Below are positions 8,896 through 16,741 of a stretch of 64,000 bases of DNA, one piece after another. Below the pieces are notes generated by a model. That model saw only the letters and a program-made list of their open reading frames with translations. It searched no databases and had not been told where the DNA came from. Positions within the stretch are counted from its first letter, which is position 1; every line of letters starts with the position of its first letter. The position numbers were made by a program, and so were the translations under genes. The stretch comes from Tolumonas sp008015085 (GTDB lineage Bacteria; Pseudomonadota; Gammaproteobacteria; Enterobacterales; Aeromonadaceae): contig JAJUJX010000001.1 in NCBI GenBank assembly GCA_029265125.1, positions 62,001-126,000 of the forward strand. Direction: 5' to 3'.

Positions 8896-9553
8896 GTAAT
8901 TCCTCCTGAATGGCCATCAGTCCGGCCCAGCTGAAACGCACAATATGGCTTTCAATGTCGTTCAGCGCGTCAGGTTGTAGCAGTAATTGCGGATGCACAC
9001 GGACAATCAGCGGCCGCGCCAGCACGTAAATAATGCATTGTCCGAACAGGCTGAGCGCACAGCGTAGTAGCGTAGGCTGATCGGCCTGAGGCAGGATCTT
9101 CTGAAGCAGGCTCAGTACCTGCTTTAGCTGCGGTTGCTGGAAACGCTGATAGACATCATCCAGTGCGGCGGAGGGGCTGACCATTTCCCGCAGGATCAGT
9201 GGTGCGATTTGGCAGCCTTGCTGCTCGTCGAGCATGCGCAGCAGCAAGCTGTGGATCATAAAACGAAACTGTTCCTGTAAGGTCTGTTGGCTATCGCTGA
9301 ATAAGGGTTGCTGCGCAATCGCCTGTTCACCATGGTGACGTAGTACGGCCAGATAAAGCCCTTCTTTACCACCGAAATGGTAGTTAATCGCGGAGAGTCT
9401 GACTCCGGCGCTCTCGGCGATTTGCTGCACCCGTGCCGAGCGAAAGCCTTGTTCAATAAATACCGTGGTGGCCGCCGCGATCAATTTCAGACGGGTTTCA
9501 TCGCCGTGCGTGTTGCTGCCATTTTCTGGAATATTTGCCACACTGAAATCCAA
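8888..9553 (-). CDS. TetR-family repressor of the ABC efflux module (CecR-like)
   Basis: A 221-residue TetR-family regulator. The N-terminal helix-turn-helix occupies about residues 20-70 (LIAAATTVFIEQGF ... VQQIAESAGVRLSAINYHFGGKEGLYLAVL). The C-terminal ligand domain is of the YbiH/CecR type (LREMVSPSAALDDVYQRF). It is the first gene of the tetR-hlyD-ATPase-permease operon, the same order as cecR-ybhG-F-S-R of E. coli. The first possible codon is a TTG at 9553, directly abutting a perfect palindrome; a GTG at 9541 is the alternative. No good ribosome-binding site is seen for either, so the start is unsure. The likely operators are annotated separately. Confidence 0.85.
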   Translation of the reverse strand: MDFSVANIPENGSNTHGDETRLKLIAAATTVFIEQGFRSARVQQIAESAGVRLSAINYHFGGKEGLYLAVLRHHGEQAIAQQPLFSDSQQTLQEQFRFMIHSLLLRMLDEQQGCQIAPLILREMVSPSAALDDVYQRFQQPQLKQVLSLLQKILPQADQPTLLRCALSLFGQCIIYVLARPLIVRVHPQLLLQPDALNDIESHIVRFSWAGLMAIQEELHA

Positions 9554-9573
9554 ATTAGAAAATCTTTTCTAAT
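9554..9573. promoter_or_regulatory. Candidate TetR operator O1
   Basis: The perfect palindrome ATTAGAAAATCTTTTCTAAT lies immediately upstream of the TetR start codon. A second 20-bp site with the same outer half-sites is centred 52 bp away, about five helical turns. Binding by the adjacent TetR protein is inferred. Confidence 0.7.
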
Positions 9574-9605
9574 AATTGGCGATTAATTCAGCAATTACAA
9601 GTAGA

Positions 9606-9625
9606 ATTAGAAAAAAATTTCTAAT
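9606..9625. promoter_or_regulatory. Candidate TetR operator O2
   Basis: The palindrome ATTAGAAAAAAATTTCTAAT shares the half-site ATTAGAAA and total length with O1. It extends one base each side to a 9-bp arm (AATTAGAAA / TTTCTAATT). It lies between the tetR and nudF genes and could affect either promoter. Confidence 0.7.
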
Positions 9626-9715
9626 TTTCTCGTAGCGAGAATCACTATTGCCCCAGTGTCATCTTCGGAGTAACCTGCCTGCCTTCGGCAGATGGCCGGC
9701 ACGGGAGCGTATAAA

Positions 9716-10357
9716 ATGACAAATCAAGCCTTAGCCCCTGATCAGCATTATGATCGTAATGATGTTGAAATCATCAAATGTGAACCTTGTTTCAAGGGGT
9801 TTTTCCGCATTAACCGTTATCACCTGCGTCACAAATTGTTTGCCGGTGGTTGGGGCCCGGTGATCCAGCGCGAAATGTTTGAGCGTGGTCATGCGGCGGC
9901 TGTTCTGCCTTACGATATTGAAAATGATACGGTTGTATTGCTGGAACAGTTCCGTCTTGGTGCCTATGAAACCAAACAGGAGCCTTGGTTGCTGGAGCTG
10001 GTGGCGGGTATCATCGAAGAAGGCGAGCAGCCAGATGACGTGATCCACCGCGAAGCAGAAGAAGAATCCGGCCTGAAACTGCAACGGGCTGATTTTATCC
10101 TGAGCTATATGGTGAGCCCTGGTGGCACCACCGAACGCATTCATCTGTATGTCGGCAAAATCGACTCTTCTTTGGCAAATGGCCTGCATGGCCTGGCGCA
10201 TGAAGGCGAAGATATTCGTGTGCATGTGGTCAGCCGTGAACAAGCCTACCGCTGGGTGGAAGAAGGCCGTATTGATAATGCGACCACCGTGATCGCGCTG
10301 CAATGGCTGCAGTTGCACCATACCGATTTACAACGCCGCTGGCTGGGTGAATCGTGA
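9716..10357 (+). CDS. nudF: ADP-ribose diphosphatase NudF
   Basis: NudF hydrolyses ADP-ribose to AMP and ribose-5-phosphate. The 213-residue protein carries a full Nudix box, GX5EX7REUXEEXGU, in GIIEEGEQPDDVIHREAEEESGL (about residues 101-123). Its C-terminus (HEGEDIRVHVVSREQAYRWVEEGRIDNA) is nearly identical in pattern to E. coli NudF. The ATG at 9716 has GGGAG 8 bases upstream; a start 24 bases earlier lacks a site. A small CTGCC-TTC-GGCAG hairpin lies in the leader at 9679-9691. It heads the nudF-yqiB-cpdA-yqiA-parE series with overlapping or short junctions, as in E. coli. Confidence 0.93.
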   Translation: MTNQALAPDQHYDRNDVEIIKCEPCFKGFFRINRYHLRHKLFAGGWGPVIQREMFERGHAAAVLPYDIENDTVVLLEQFRLGAYETKQEPWLLELVAGIIEEGEQPDDVIHREAEEESGLKLQRADFILSYMVSPGGTTERIHLYVGKIDSSLANGLHGLAHEGEDIRVHVVSREQAYRWVEEGRIDNATTVIALQWLQLHHTDLQRRWLGES

Positions 10358-10797
10358 CCACGCAGTGCGCTACCCGTCGCCATGTGCCCGATCTGCCAGA
10401 GTTGCACCGGGCCTATGAAACCAACTACATGGCATTGATGAAACTGCTGCCGTCGACCGATGAGGGCGGAGCAAGGTTGTATAACGTCGCACAATCATTA
10501 CAATTTGCAGTTCGCATTCTGGAAAACACCCGTTACACCACCTTGCTGGAAATTTGTCAGCACAATGATGAGTTACCCGATTTTCTGCGAAGCCACATGC
10601 AAGTTCGGTTATACCACGATGCACGTATGGCGGAAGTGTGTGTCAGCCAGCAGATTTCCCGTTTACTCCCCAGCTATGATTACCCGAATCCGGCAATGCA
10701 TCAGCGGGATGAAAAAGAGCAGTGTAATCACTTTCTGGCAGAGTGGCTGCGTTTCTGTCTGGCACACGGGTATAGCGCACAAGCGCTGGTATATTAA
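10354..10797 (+). CDS. yqiB: DUF1249 family protein YqiB
   Basis: A 147-residue cytoplasmic protein of the DUF1249 family with no assigned biochemical role. Matching segments to E. coli YqiB are RYTTLLEI, MQVRLYHDARMAEVCVSQQISR, YDYPNPAMHQRDEK and FLAEWLRFCLAHGY. It starts at a GTG that overlaps the nudF stop by 4 bp (GTGA), so it is translationally coupled to nudF. The conserved place between nudF and cpdA suggests a nucleotide-related role, but that is only a guess. Confidence 0.88.
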   Translation: MTTQCATRRHVPDLPELHRAYETNYMALMKLLPSTDEGGARLYNVAQSLQFAVRILENTRYTTLLEICQHNDELPDFLRSHMQVRLYHDARMAEVCVSQQISRLLPSYDYPNPAMHQRDEKEQCNHFLAEWLRFCLAHGYSAQALVY

Positions 10798-10881
10798 AAA
10801 TTATGGAGACAATGCCAATCACCTGTATTGCCATGCATGACAGCGAAATCAGGGCATTGTCCGTCGAGATAGAGAGAAATT

Positions 10882-11706
10882 TTGGAAACCTGCACGTTAA
10901 ATAACACGGGAGATGGCATCGTCCGGCTGTTGCAGATTTCAGACACGCATCTGTTCGCTGATTCAACTCGGGATCTGCTGGGGATTGCTACGGCAGACAG
11001 TTTTCAGGCGGTACTGGATGCTATTACTGAATTGCCTCAGGCATACGATGTCGTGCTCGCTACGGGAGATCTGTCGCAGGATCACTCCGCTGAGTCTTAC
11101 CAGCGTTTTGCCCGCATGGCGTCTGTTGCATTGCCAAAACCTATCCACTGGCTGCCCGGCAATCACGATCACCGTGTTCTGATGCAAAATGAGTTGCACG
11201 CAGCTGGTATCCGTCCGGAAATGCAACTGGTCAGCGAGCATTGGCAAGTGATCCTGCTCGACAGTCAGGTGTATGGCACCCCACACGGCTGGCTGAGCCA
11301 TCTGCAACTGGAACAACTGGAAGCGGCATTACAGCAACATCCGGAAAAGCATGCCCTGATTTGTCTGCATCATCACACCTTTCCGATTGGCTCGATCTGG
11401 CTGGATCAGCACGATCTGAAGAATGCGAACGATTTTCTGGCTGTACTGGCACGTTATCCGCTAGTAAAAGCGGTAGTGTGTGGCCATGTGCATCAGGAAT
11501 ATGATCAGTATCATCAGGGGATCCGTTTTCTGACATCCCCTTCTACCTGTATTCAGTTCAAACCGTTAAGTGTGGATTTCGCACTGGATACCATGTCCCC
11601 TGGCTGGCGTTATTTACAGCTGTATCCGAACGGTGAAATTGCGACGCAGGTATGGCGTTTGGCTCCGGGACAATTCACGCCCGATTTAGAATCCACAGGT
11701 TATTGA
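10882..11706 (+). CDS. cpdA: 3',5'-cyclic-AMP phosphodiesterase CpdA
   Basis: CpdA hydrolyses cAMP to AMP and so tunes CRP-dependent control. The 274-residue protein is a calcineurin-like metallophosphoesterase. Metal-ligand motifs are visible in order: ISDTH (DxH, residue ~21), ATGDLSQD (GD), LPGNHDH (GNHD), LHHHT, and GHVH near residue 200. The only plausible start is a TTG at 10882, preceded by the purine-rich AGAGAG; no in-frame ATG or GTG precedes the first metal ligand. The rare start could keep CpdA low. It follows yqiB by 84 bp and precedes yqiA by one base. Confidence 0.92.
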   Translation: METCTLNNTGDGIVRLLQISDTHLFADSTRDLLGIATADSFQAVLDAITELPQAYDVVLATGDLSQDHSAESYQRFARMASVALPKPIHWLPGNHDHRVLMQNELHAAGIRPEMQLVSEHWQVILLDSQVYGTPHGWLSHLQLEQLEAALQQHPEKHALICLHHHTFPIGSIWLDQHDLKNANDFLAVLARYPLVKAVVCGHVHQEYDQYHQGIRFLTSPSTCIQFKPLSVDFALDTMSPGWRYLQLYPNGEIATQVWRLAPGQFTPDLESTGY

Positions 11707-11707
11707 G

Positions 11708-12283
11708 ATGTCACCAACGCTGATTTATCTGCACGGCTTTAATTCCACACCAAATTCTGTAAAAGCGCTGCAAATGACCGACTATCTGGCAAAAGAGCTG
11801 CCAGACATTCAGATTTGTGTGCCGAAACTGCCCAATACGCCAGCCGCTTCCTGGCGGGCGATTCAGGAAACGCTGGCAACACTGGGTGATCGTAAAATCG
11901 GGGTGGTAGGCAGTTCGATGGGAGGCTTCTGGGCCACCAAAGTGGCAGAAGAATATGGCCACAAAGCAGTGTTGATTAATCCGGCTGTAAACCCGCATTA
12001 TCTGCTGCAAAGCCTGCTCGGGCCGCAACGTAATCCTTATTCCGGTGAGGAGTATCTGCTGGAACCGAAGCATGTGGAAGAGCTGCGTTTGCTCGGTATT
12101 CCTGTGTTGCAGCATCCGGAACGGTTATGGTTATTACAGCAACAGGGCGATGAAGTGTTAGACTATCGCCACGCACTACAATTTTATCATTTTGCACGGA
12201 CTACCGTTGAGCAGGGTGGCAATCACGCCTTCACAGGATTTGAACGTTACTGTGCTCAGATTGTAAGATTCCTGCAGTTATAA
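11708..12283 (+). CDS. yqiA: Alpha/beta-hydrolase esterase YqiA
   Basis: A 191-residue esterase of the UPF0227 alpha/beta-hydrolase family. Visible elements are the oxyanion-region motif YLHGFNSTP near the N-terminus, the nucleophile elbow GSSMGGFWA (Ser near residue 69), a possible acid in QQQGDEVLDY and the catalytic His in GGNHAFTGFE. It starts one base after the cpdA stop and ends 19 bases before parE, in the E. coli order. The physiological substrate is not known; E. coli YqiA acts on short-chain esters. Confidence 0.9.
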   Translation: MSPTLIYLHGFNSTPNSVKALQMTDYLAKELPDIQICVPKLPNTPAASWRAIQETLATLGDRKIGVVGSSMGGFWATKVAEEYGHKAVLINPAVNPHYLLQSLLGPQRNPYSGEEYLLEPKHVEELRLLGIPVLQHPERLWLLQQQGDEVLDYRHALQFYHFARTTVEQGGNHAFTGFERYCAQIVRFLQL

Positions 12284-12302
12284 ACCGTCTTCACGGAATA
12301 TC

Positions 12303-14198
12303 ATGAATCAAGCTTATACCGCCGAATCCATTGAGGTTCTCAATGGTCTTGAGCCGGTGCGTCGTCGCCCCGGCATGTACACCGATACCACCCGTCCGAA
12401 TCATCTCGGGCAGGAAGTTATTGATAACAGTGTCGATGAAGCGCTGGCTGGTCACGCCAGCCGGATTGACGTCATCCTGAATGAAGATCAGTCGCTGGAA
12501 GTGATTGACGATGGGCGTGGTATGCCTGTTGATATTCACCCGGAAGAAGGGGTGCCGGCGGTTGAACTGATCCTCTGTAAGCTGCATGCCGGTGGTAAAT
12601 TCTCCAGTAAGAACTACCAGTTTTCCGGTGGTTTGCACGGGGTAGGTATTTCAGTGGTGAACGCGTTGTCACGCCGGGTGGAAGTGACCGTACGCCGTGA
12701 TGGTAACGTCTATGAAATGGCGTTTGAGCACGGTGACAAGGTTTCCGATCTGACCATCACCGGCACCTGTGGCAAACGCAACACCGGTACCCGTGTGAAA
12801 TTCTGGCCGGAAGAAAAGTATTTTGATTCACCAAAATTCTCGTCCCGCAGTCTGGTGCATATTCTCAAAGCCAAGGCGGTACTGTGTCCGGGGCTGACCA
12901 TACACTTTGAAGACAAGGTGAACCAGCAAACCTATGACTGGTGCTATCAGGACGGTCTGCGCGACTACTTGCTGGATAACTTAAAAGAATTCGTTCGCCT
13001 GCCGGAGCAACCGTTTACCGGTCAGTTTTCGGCTGATAACTCAGCAGTCGATTGGGCGCTGTGCTGGTTGCCGGAAGGGGGCGAGCTGATCACCGAGTCT
13101 TACGTCAACCTCATTCCGACCGTACAAGGCGGTACTCATGTTAACGGCCTGCGGCAGGGCCTGCTGGACGCGATGCGTGAATTCTGCGAGTTCCGTAACC
13201 TGCTGCCTCGCGGTGTAAAACTGACGCCGGATGATATCTGGGATCGTTGTGCTTATATCCTGTCGATCAAGATGCAGGATCCGCAGTTTGCCGGCCAGAC
13301 CAAAGAGCGTCTTTCTTCCCGTCAGAGTGCGGCGTTTGTCTCCGGTGTCGTGAAAGATGCCTTCAGTCTGTGGCTGAATGCCAATATCGAATTGGCCGAG
13401 CAGCTGGCTGAATTGTGTATCAGCAGCGCCCAGCGACGTTTGCGTGCCGCGAAAACTGTGGTGCGTAAGAAGATCACCCAAGGGCCAGCGCTGCCGGGCA
13501 AGCTGACCGACTGTAACTGCTCTGATCCGCTGCAGGGTGAACTGTTCCTGGTAGAAGGGGATTCTGCGGGCGGTAGTGCCAAGCAGGCTCGTGAGCGTGA
13601 GTTTCAGGCGATCATGCCGCTGCGCGGTAAGATCCTCAATACCTGGGAAGTAGATGCCTCAGAGGTGCTGGCGTCGCAGGAAGTGCATGATATTTCGGTG
13701 GCGATCGGCATGGATCCGGACTCTGATGATCTGAGTGGCCTGCGTTACGGCAAGATCTGTATTCTGGCTGATGCGGACTCTGACGGTCTGCACATCGCGA
13801 CGCTGCTGTGTGCGCTGTTTGTGAAACATTTCCGCTCACTGGTTGAAAACGGTCATGTCTATGTCGCTATGCCGCCGTTGTTCCGTATCGATCTCGGCAA
13901 AGAGGTGTTTTATGCCCTTGATGAAGGCGAGAAACAGGGCATCCTAGATCGCCTGAAGGCCGAGAAAAAACGTGGCACGCCACAAGTTACCCGTTTTAAA
14001 GGGCTGGGTGAAATGAACCCGAAGCAACTGCGTGAAACCACCATGGATCCGAACACCCGCCGTCTGGTGCAGCTGACGCTCGATGAAACCGAAGAAACCA
14101 TGAAACTGATGGATATGTTACTGGCGAAGAAAAGATCGTCAGATCGGCGGGAATGGTTAGAGACAAAAGGTAACCTGGCAGATACTGAGATTGGTTAA
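12303..14198 (+). CDS. parE: DNA topoisomerase IV subunit B ParE
   Basis: ParE is the ATPase subunit of topoisomerase IV, which with ParC decatenates daughter chromosomes. The 631 residues match the usual length. The GHKL ATPase comes first (VIDNSVDEA, DDGRGMPVDIH, GGLHGVGISVVNALS). The transducer domain follows, then the TOPRIM region with EGDSAGGSA (about residue 418), PLRGKILN and DADSDGLHI, and the C-terminal RFKGLGEMNPKQL. parC is not in the window. It ends the nudF-to-parE series and may also have its own promoter. Confidence 0.96.
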   Translation: MNQAYTAESIEVLNGLEPVRRRPGMYTDTTRPNHLGQEVIDNSVDEALAGHASRIDVILNEDQSLEVIDDGRGMPVDIHPEEGVPAVELILCKLHAGGKFSSKNYQFSGGLHGVGISVVNALSRRVEVTVRRDGNVYEMAFEHGDKVSDLTITGTCGKRNTGTRVKFWPEEKYFDSPKFSSRSLVHILKAKAVLCPGLTIHFEDKVNQQTYDWCYQDGLRDYLLDNLKEFVRLPEQPFTGQFSADNSAVDWALCWLPEGGELITESYVNLIPTVQGGTHVNGLRQGLLDAMREFCEFRNLLPRGVKLTPDDIWDRCAYILSIKMQDPQFAGQTKERLSSRQSAAFVSGVVKDAFSLWLNANIELAEQLAELCISSAQRRLRAAKTVVRKKITQGPALPGKLTDCNCSDPLQGELFLVEGDSAGGSAKQAREREFQAIMPLRGKILNTWEVDASEVLASQEVHDISVAIGMDPDSDDLSGLRYGKICILADADSDGLHIATLLCALFVKHFRSLVENGHVYVAMPPLFRIDLGKEVFYALDEGEKQGILDRLKAEKKRGTPQVTRFKGLGEMNPKQLRETTMDPNTRRLVQLTLDETEETMKLMDMLLAKKRSSDRREWLETKGNLADTEIG

Positions 14199-14230
14199 GT
14201 TTGCTGCTGGAGCCTGATAGGTCATACCGT

Positions 14231-14257
14231 TATAATGCATGTTAATTGAATTAACAT
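14231..14257 (+). promoter_or_regulatory. Promoter -10 and overlapping palindromic operator of the ribbon-helix-helix gene
   Basis: A consensus -10 box TATAAT (14231-14236) is followed directly by the palindrome ATGTTAATTGAATTAACAT (14239-14257), with two 8-bp arms around TGA. The repeat covers the expected transcription start and lies 15 bases before the start codon of the small DNA-binding protein gene. No clear -35 was found. Autorepression is inferred. Confidence 0.6.
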
Positions 14258-14272
14258 ACAGGGCGTTCGACG

Positions 14273-14473
14273 ATGGAAAAGAAGACCGCACGGTTAACTT
14301 TGCTGATTGATCCAGTGAAGAAAAAAGCCTTTGAAGATCTCTGTACGGCGCAGGATCTGACCCCGTCGCAGGTTGTGCGCCAGATGATCCGTGATTATCT
14401 GGATGAGCATGGGGTGACCTATGCGACCAAAAGCCAGCTGGGCTCCAAGGTCAAAAACGAAACTACATCCTGA
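14273..14473 (+). CDS. Small ribbon-helix-helix (CopG/Arc-type) DNA-binding protein
   Basis: A 66-residue protein of the ribbon-helix-helix fold. It has a beta strand with alternating residues (ARLTLLID, residues 5-12), helix A (KKKAFEDLCTAQD), the turn LTPSQ, and helix B (VVRQMIRDYLDEHG). A basic, polar tail follows. No toxin gene is adjacent, so it is probably a stand-alone regulator rather than an antitoxin. Its promoter contains a symmetric site overlapping the start of transcription, consistent with self-repression. It ends in a strong bidirectional terminator. Confidence 0.8.
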   Translation: MEKKTARLTLLIDPVKKKAFEDLCTAQDLTPSQVVRQMIRDYLDEHGVTYATKSQLGSKVKNETTS

Positions 14474-14489
14474 GATCTGAGTCTCTAAC

Positions 14490-14524
14490 AATAAACCCGG
14501 CTTGTTGTGCCGGGTTTATTTTTT
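14490..14524. terminator. Bidirectional terminator, RHH gene / SulP gene
   Basis: A perfect 12-bp stem, AATAAACCCGGC / GCCGGGTTTATT, with loop TTGTTGT is followed by a T-run on the plus strand. It lies between convergent genes. Confidence 0.88.
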
Positions 14525-14530
14525 GTAGTA

Positions 14531-16210
14531 TCAGAGTGAATTTGCAGTGATACGCTCACTATTTTCGGCATAGCGTAATTCACAGAAATTCAGGGCTTCA
14601 TCAAAGGTCGCAAAGCAGTGGCCTTCGCCTAGCAATTCAATTACTCCGGCTTTTGTCAGTTTCTGCTGTACGGCTTTATTGGTTTCGCACAGCAGCACGG
14701 TGACTTTGTGCTTCTCCAGAATATGGATCACTTTTTCCAGCGATTGCAGGGCGGTAAAGTCCATGAACGGAACGTGTGCCAGCCGCAGAATTAATGCTTT
14801 CGGCTCTGTGTGAGTTTGGGCTAGCGCTCGCTGGAAGGTTTCGGCGGCACCAAAGAATAGCGGGCCATCAATGCTGTAAACCATCACGTTGGCGGGTAAC
14901 TGCGGGTGTCCGATGAACTGCAGTTCTTTGGTCAAATCTTCGCTGCTGAATTGCTGCACTTCCACGGCACTGGCCATTCGCTGCATAAAGCTGAATGCAG
15001 CCAGAATGACCCCGATATTTACAGCAACCACCAGATCGGTAAATACCGTCAGCAGAAAGGTGATGAGCAGAATAGCCGTATCAGTTTTCGGTGCTTTCTT
15101 CACCATTTCGACAAAATGCGGCAGTTCACTCATGTTCCAGGCAACGACAAACAGGATAGCTGCTAGTGCACACAGTGGAATGTTGTTAGCCAGTGGTGCA
15201 AGAAACAGCAGGATCATCAGTAACACGACGGAATGAATAATGCCAGCCAGCGGGCTGTTCCCGCCATTACGAATGTTGGTGGCTGTACGGGCAATGGCGC
15301 CGGTTGCGGCAAATCCGCCAAACAGCGGTGCAATGATGTTTGCCAGACCTTGTCCGATCAACTCCTGATTGGAGTCATGCCGGGTACCTGCCATCCCGTC
15401 AGCAACCACGGCAGACAGCAGCGATTCAATCGCACCTAGCATCGCAATAGTGAATGCCGGACCGATCAACTGAACCAGCTGACTGAAGGTGAACTCTGGC
15501 AGAGCAAAATCTGGTAATTTCTGTGGAATTCCGCCGAAAGCACTGCCAATGGTGGCTACGCCTTGCGGGTGGAAAAAAGAGACTATCAGTGTAGAAAACA
15601 CCATGGCAACCAGCGGACCTGGTACTTTCTTCATATAGGGGAGTTTAGGGGTGAAGATCACCAGTGCCAGACTGGATAATGCGAGAGCACTGGTGGTTAG
15701 ATTGGCATGAGGAAACTGCTGGATCAGGTGCCACAGTTTTTCATGGAAATGCTCACCCGTGACACTGGGAAGGCCGAAGAAATCTTTCCACTGTCCGACC
15801 CAGATGATGACGCCAATCCCGCTGGTAAAGCCGACGATAACAGGTGCCGGAATGAATTTAATGATGCTGCCGAGGCGGCTGAAGCCCATGAGCATCAGGA
15901 TGATTCCGGCCATGATGGTGGCTAGCTGCAGGCCGCTGACCCCGAATTTTGCGGTGATCCCGGCCAGAATAACAATGAAGGCACCGGTTGGTCCGGCAAT
16001 CTGCAGACGACTGCCACCAAAAATGGATACGGCTGCACCTGCCACCATTGCGGTATATAGACCTTGTTCCGGTTTGACTCCTGAGGCAATTGCAAATGCC
16101 ATGGCTAAGGGGAGTGCCACGACACCGACGATGATCCCGGCGACCAGATTCGGTAGCCAGTTTTTAATACGAAGCAATCCCGCCTGCTTCGCCTCCAGTA
16201 TTGCAATCAT
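14531..16210 (-). CDS. SulP-family anion transporter with STAS domain
   Basis: A 559-residue inner-membrane transporter of the SulP (SLC26-like) family. The membrane domain covers about residues 1-400 and includes LPLAMAFAIASGVKPEQGLYTAMVAG and TGAIARTATNIRNGGNSPLAGI. A cytoplasmic STAS domain fills the C-terminus (about residues 425-550); its DFTAL has Thr where anti-sigma antagonists carry Ser. The ATG at 16210 is used because GAGGTGG lies just upstream; an earlier in-frame codon adds a hydrophobic leader without a site. The substrate could be sulfate, bicarbonate or a dicarboxylate, and the sequence does not decide. No sulfate assimilation genes are nearby. Confidence 0.88.
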   Translation of the reverse strand: MIAILEAKQAGLLRIKNWLPNLVAGIIVGVVALPLAMAFAIASGVKPEQGLYTAMVAGAAVSIFGGSRLQIAGPTGAFIVILAGITAKFGVSGLQLATIMAGIILMLMGFSRLGSIIKFIPAPVIVGFTSGIGVIIWVGQWKDFFGLPSVTGEHFHEKLWHLIQQFPHANLTTSALALSSLALVIFTPKLPYMKKVPGPLVAMVFSTLIVSFFHPQGVATIGSAFGGIPQKLPDFALPEFTFSQLVQLIGPAFTIAMLGAIESLLSAVVADGMAGTRHDSNQELIGQGLANIIAPLFGGFAATGAIARTATNIRNGGNSPLAGIIHSVVLLMILLFLAPLANNIPLCALAAILFVVAWNMSELPHFVEMVKKAPKTDTAILLITFLLTVFTDLVVAVNIGVILAAFSFMQRMASAVEVQQFSSEDLTKELQFIGHPQLPANVMVYSIDGPLFFGAAETFQRALAQTHTEPKALILRLAHVPFMDFTALQSLEKVIHILEKHKVTVLLCETNKAVQQKLTKAGVIELLGEGHCFATFDEALNFCELRYAENSERITANSL

Positions 16211-16466
16211 AACCACCTCAAATACTAATACCATTAACATATGGTGATAACTATTGGCGCATTCTACGCCTTCCGCTGGTGAAGATCATGAAAGCAAATC
16301 AAAAAAATTCTGGCTTAGTAGTAATCGCCAATAGACCGGATTTTTGTGCAGGATTTGCGGTGAAGATCCCATATCATTCTCTGCGATAAGCTAGAATTAA
16401 TAGCATATGCTGCTGGAGTATCTGGCGCATCCCCCTCGCATTACGCTACGAGCCGCGGAGGTATCT

Positions 16467-16691
16467 ATGACTAAGCATTCTTTTGTGCATGCCAAAATAC
16501 CGCAATATGCACAACGCCCTGAACGAGACCCATCTGGTTTCTCTTATATCAAACACTTACTGATGATGTGGAAGCAAAACTGGCAGACCCGTCGTCAACT
16601 GGCACAACTGAGTGCAGAGGATTTGCGCGATATCGGGTTAACGGAGTCCCAACGGCAGGAGGAGCTGAATAAATCATTCTGGGAACCTTAA
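16467..16691 (+). CDS. DUF1127 (YjiS-like) small protein
   Basis: A 74-residue protein with a C-terminal DUF1127 domain, recognised by MMWKQNWQTRRQLAQLSAEDLRDIGLT. The ATG at 16467 has GGAGG 6 bases upstream, so an upstream in-frame start is rejected. DUF1127 proteins are short, Arg-rich and linked in some bacteria to RNA metabolism and phosphate or stress responses; the role here is unknown. The gene stands alone between the divergent SulP gene and a terminator. Confidence 0.78.
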   Translation: MTKHSFVHAKIPQYAQRPERDPSGFSYIKHLLMMWKQNWQTRRQLAQLSAEDLRDIGLTESQRQEELNKSFWEP

Positions 16692-16712
16692 CATTGAAGT
16701 TAGCTGTTATCA

Positions 16713-16741
16713 GGCCCCTGCACTTGCGGGGGCTGTTTTTT
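16713..16741 (+). terminator. Terminator after the DUF1127 gene
   Basis: A GC-rich imperfect hairpin (CAGGCCCCTGCA / TGCGGGGGCTG) is followed by TTTTTT, 21 bases after the stop codon. Confidence 0.75.

Noticed and set aside
9679..9691. CTGCC-TTC-GGCAG hairpin before nudF as a possible terminator or riboswitch
   Set aside because: The stem is only 5 bp, with no T-run and no larger conserved fold visible.
9731..10321. 196-codon open frame antisense to nudF
   Set aside because: It mirrors the Nudix-box gene, has no ribosome site and no known domain.
13041..13481. 146-codon open frame antisense to parE
   Set aside because: It is fully inside a highly conserved topoisomerase gene and is best explained by codon bias.
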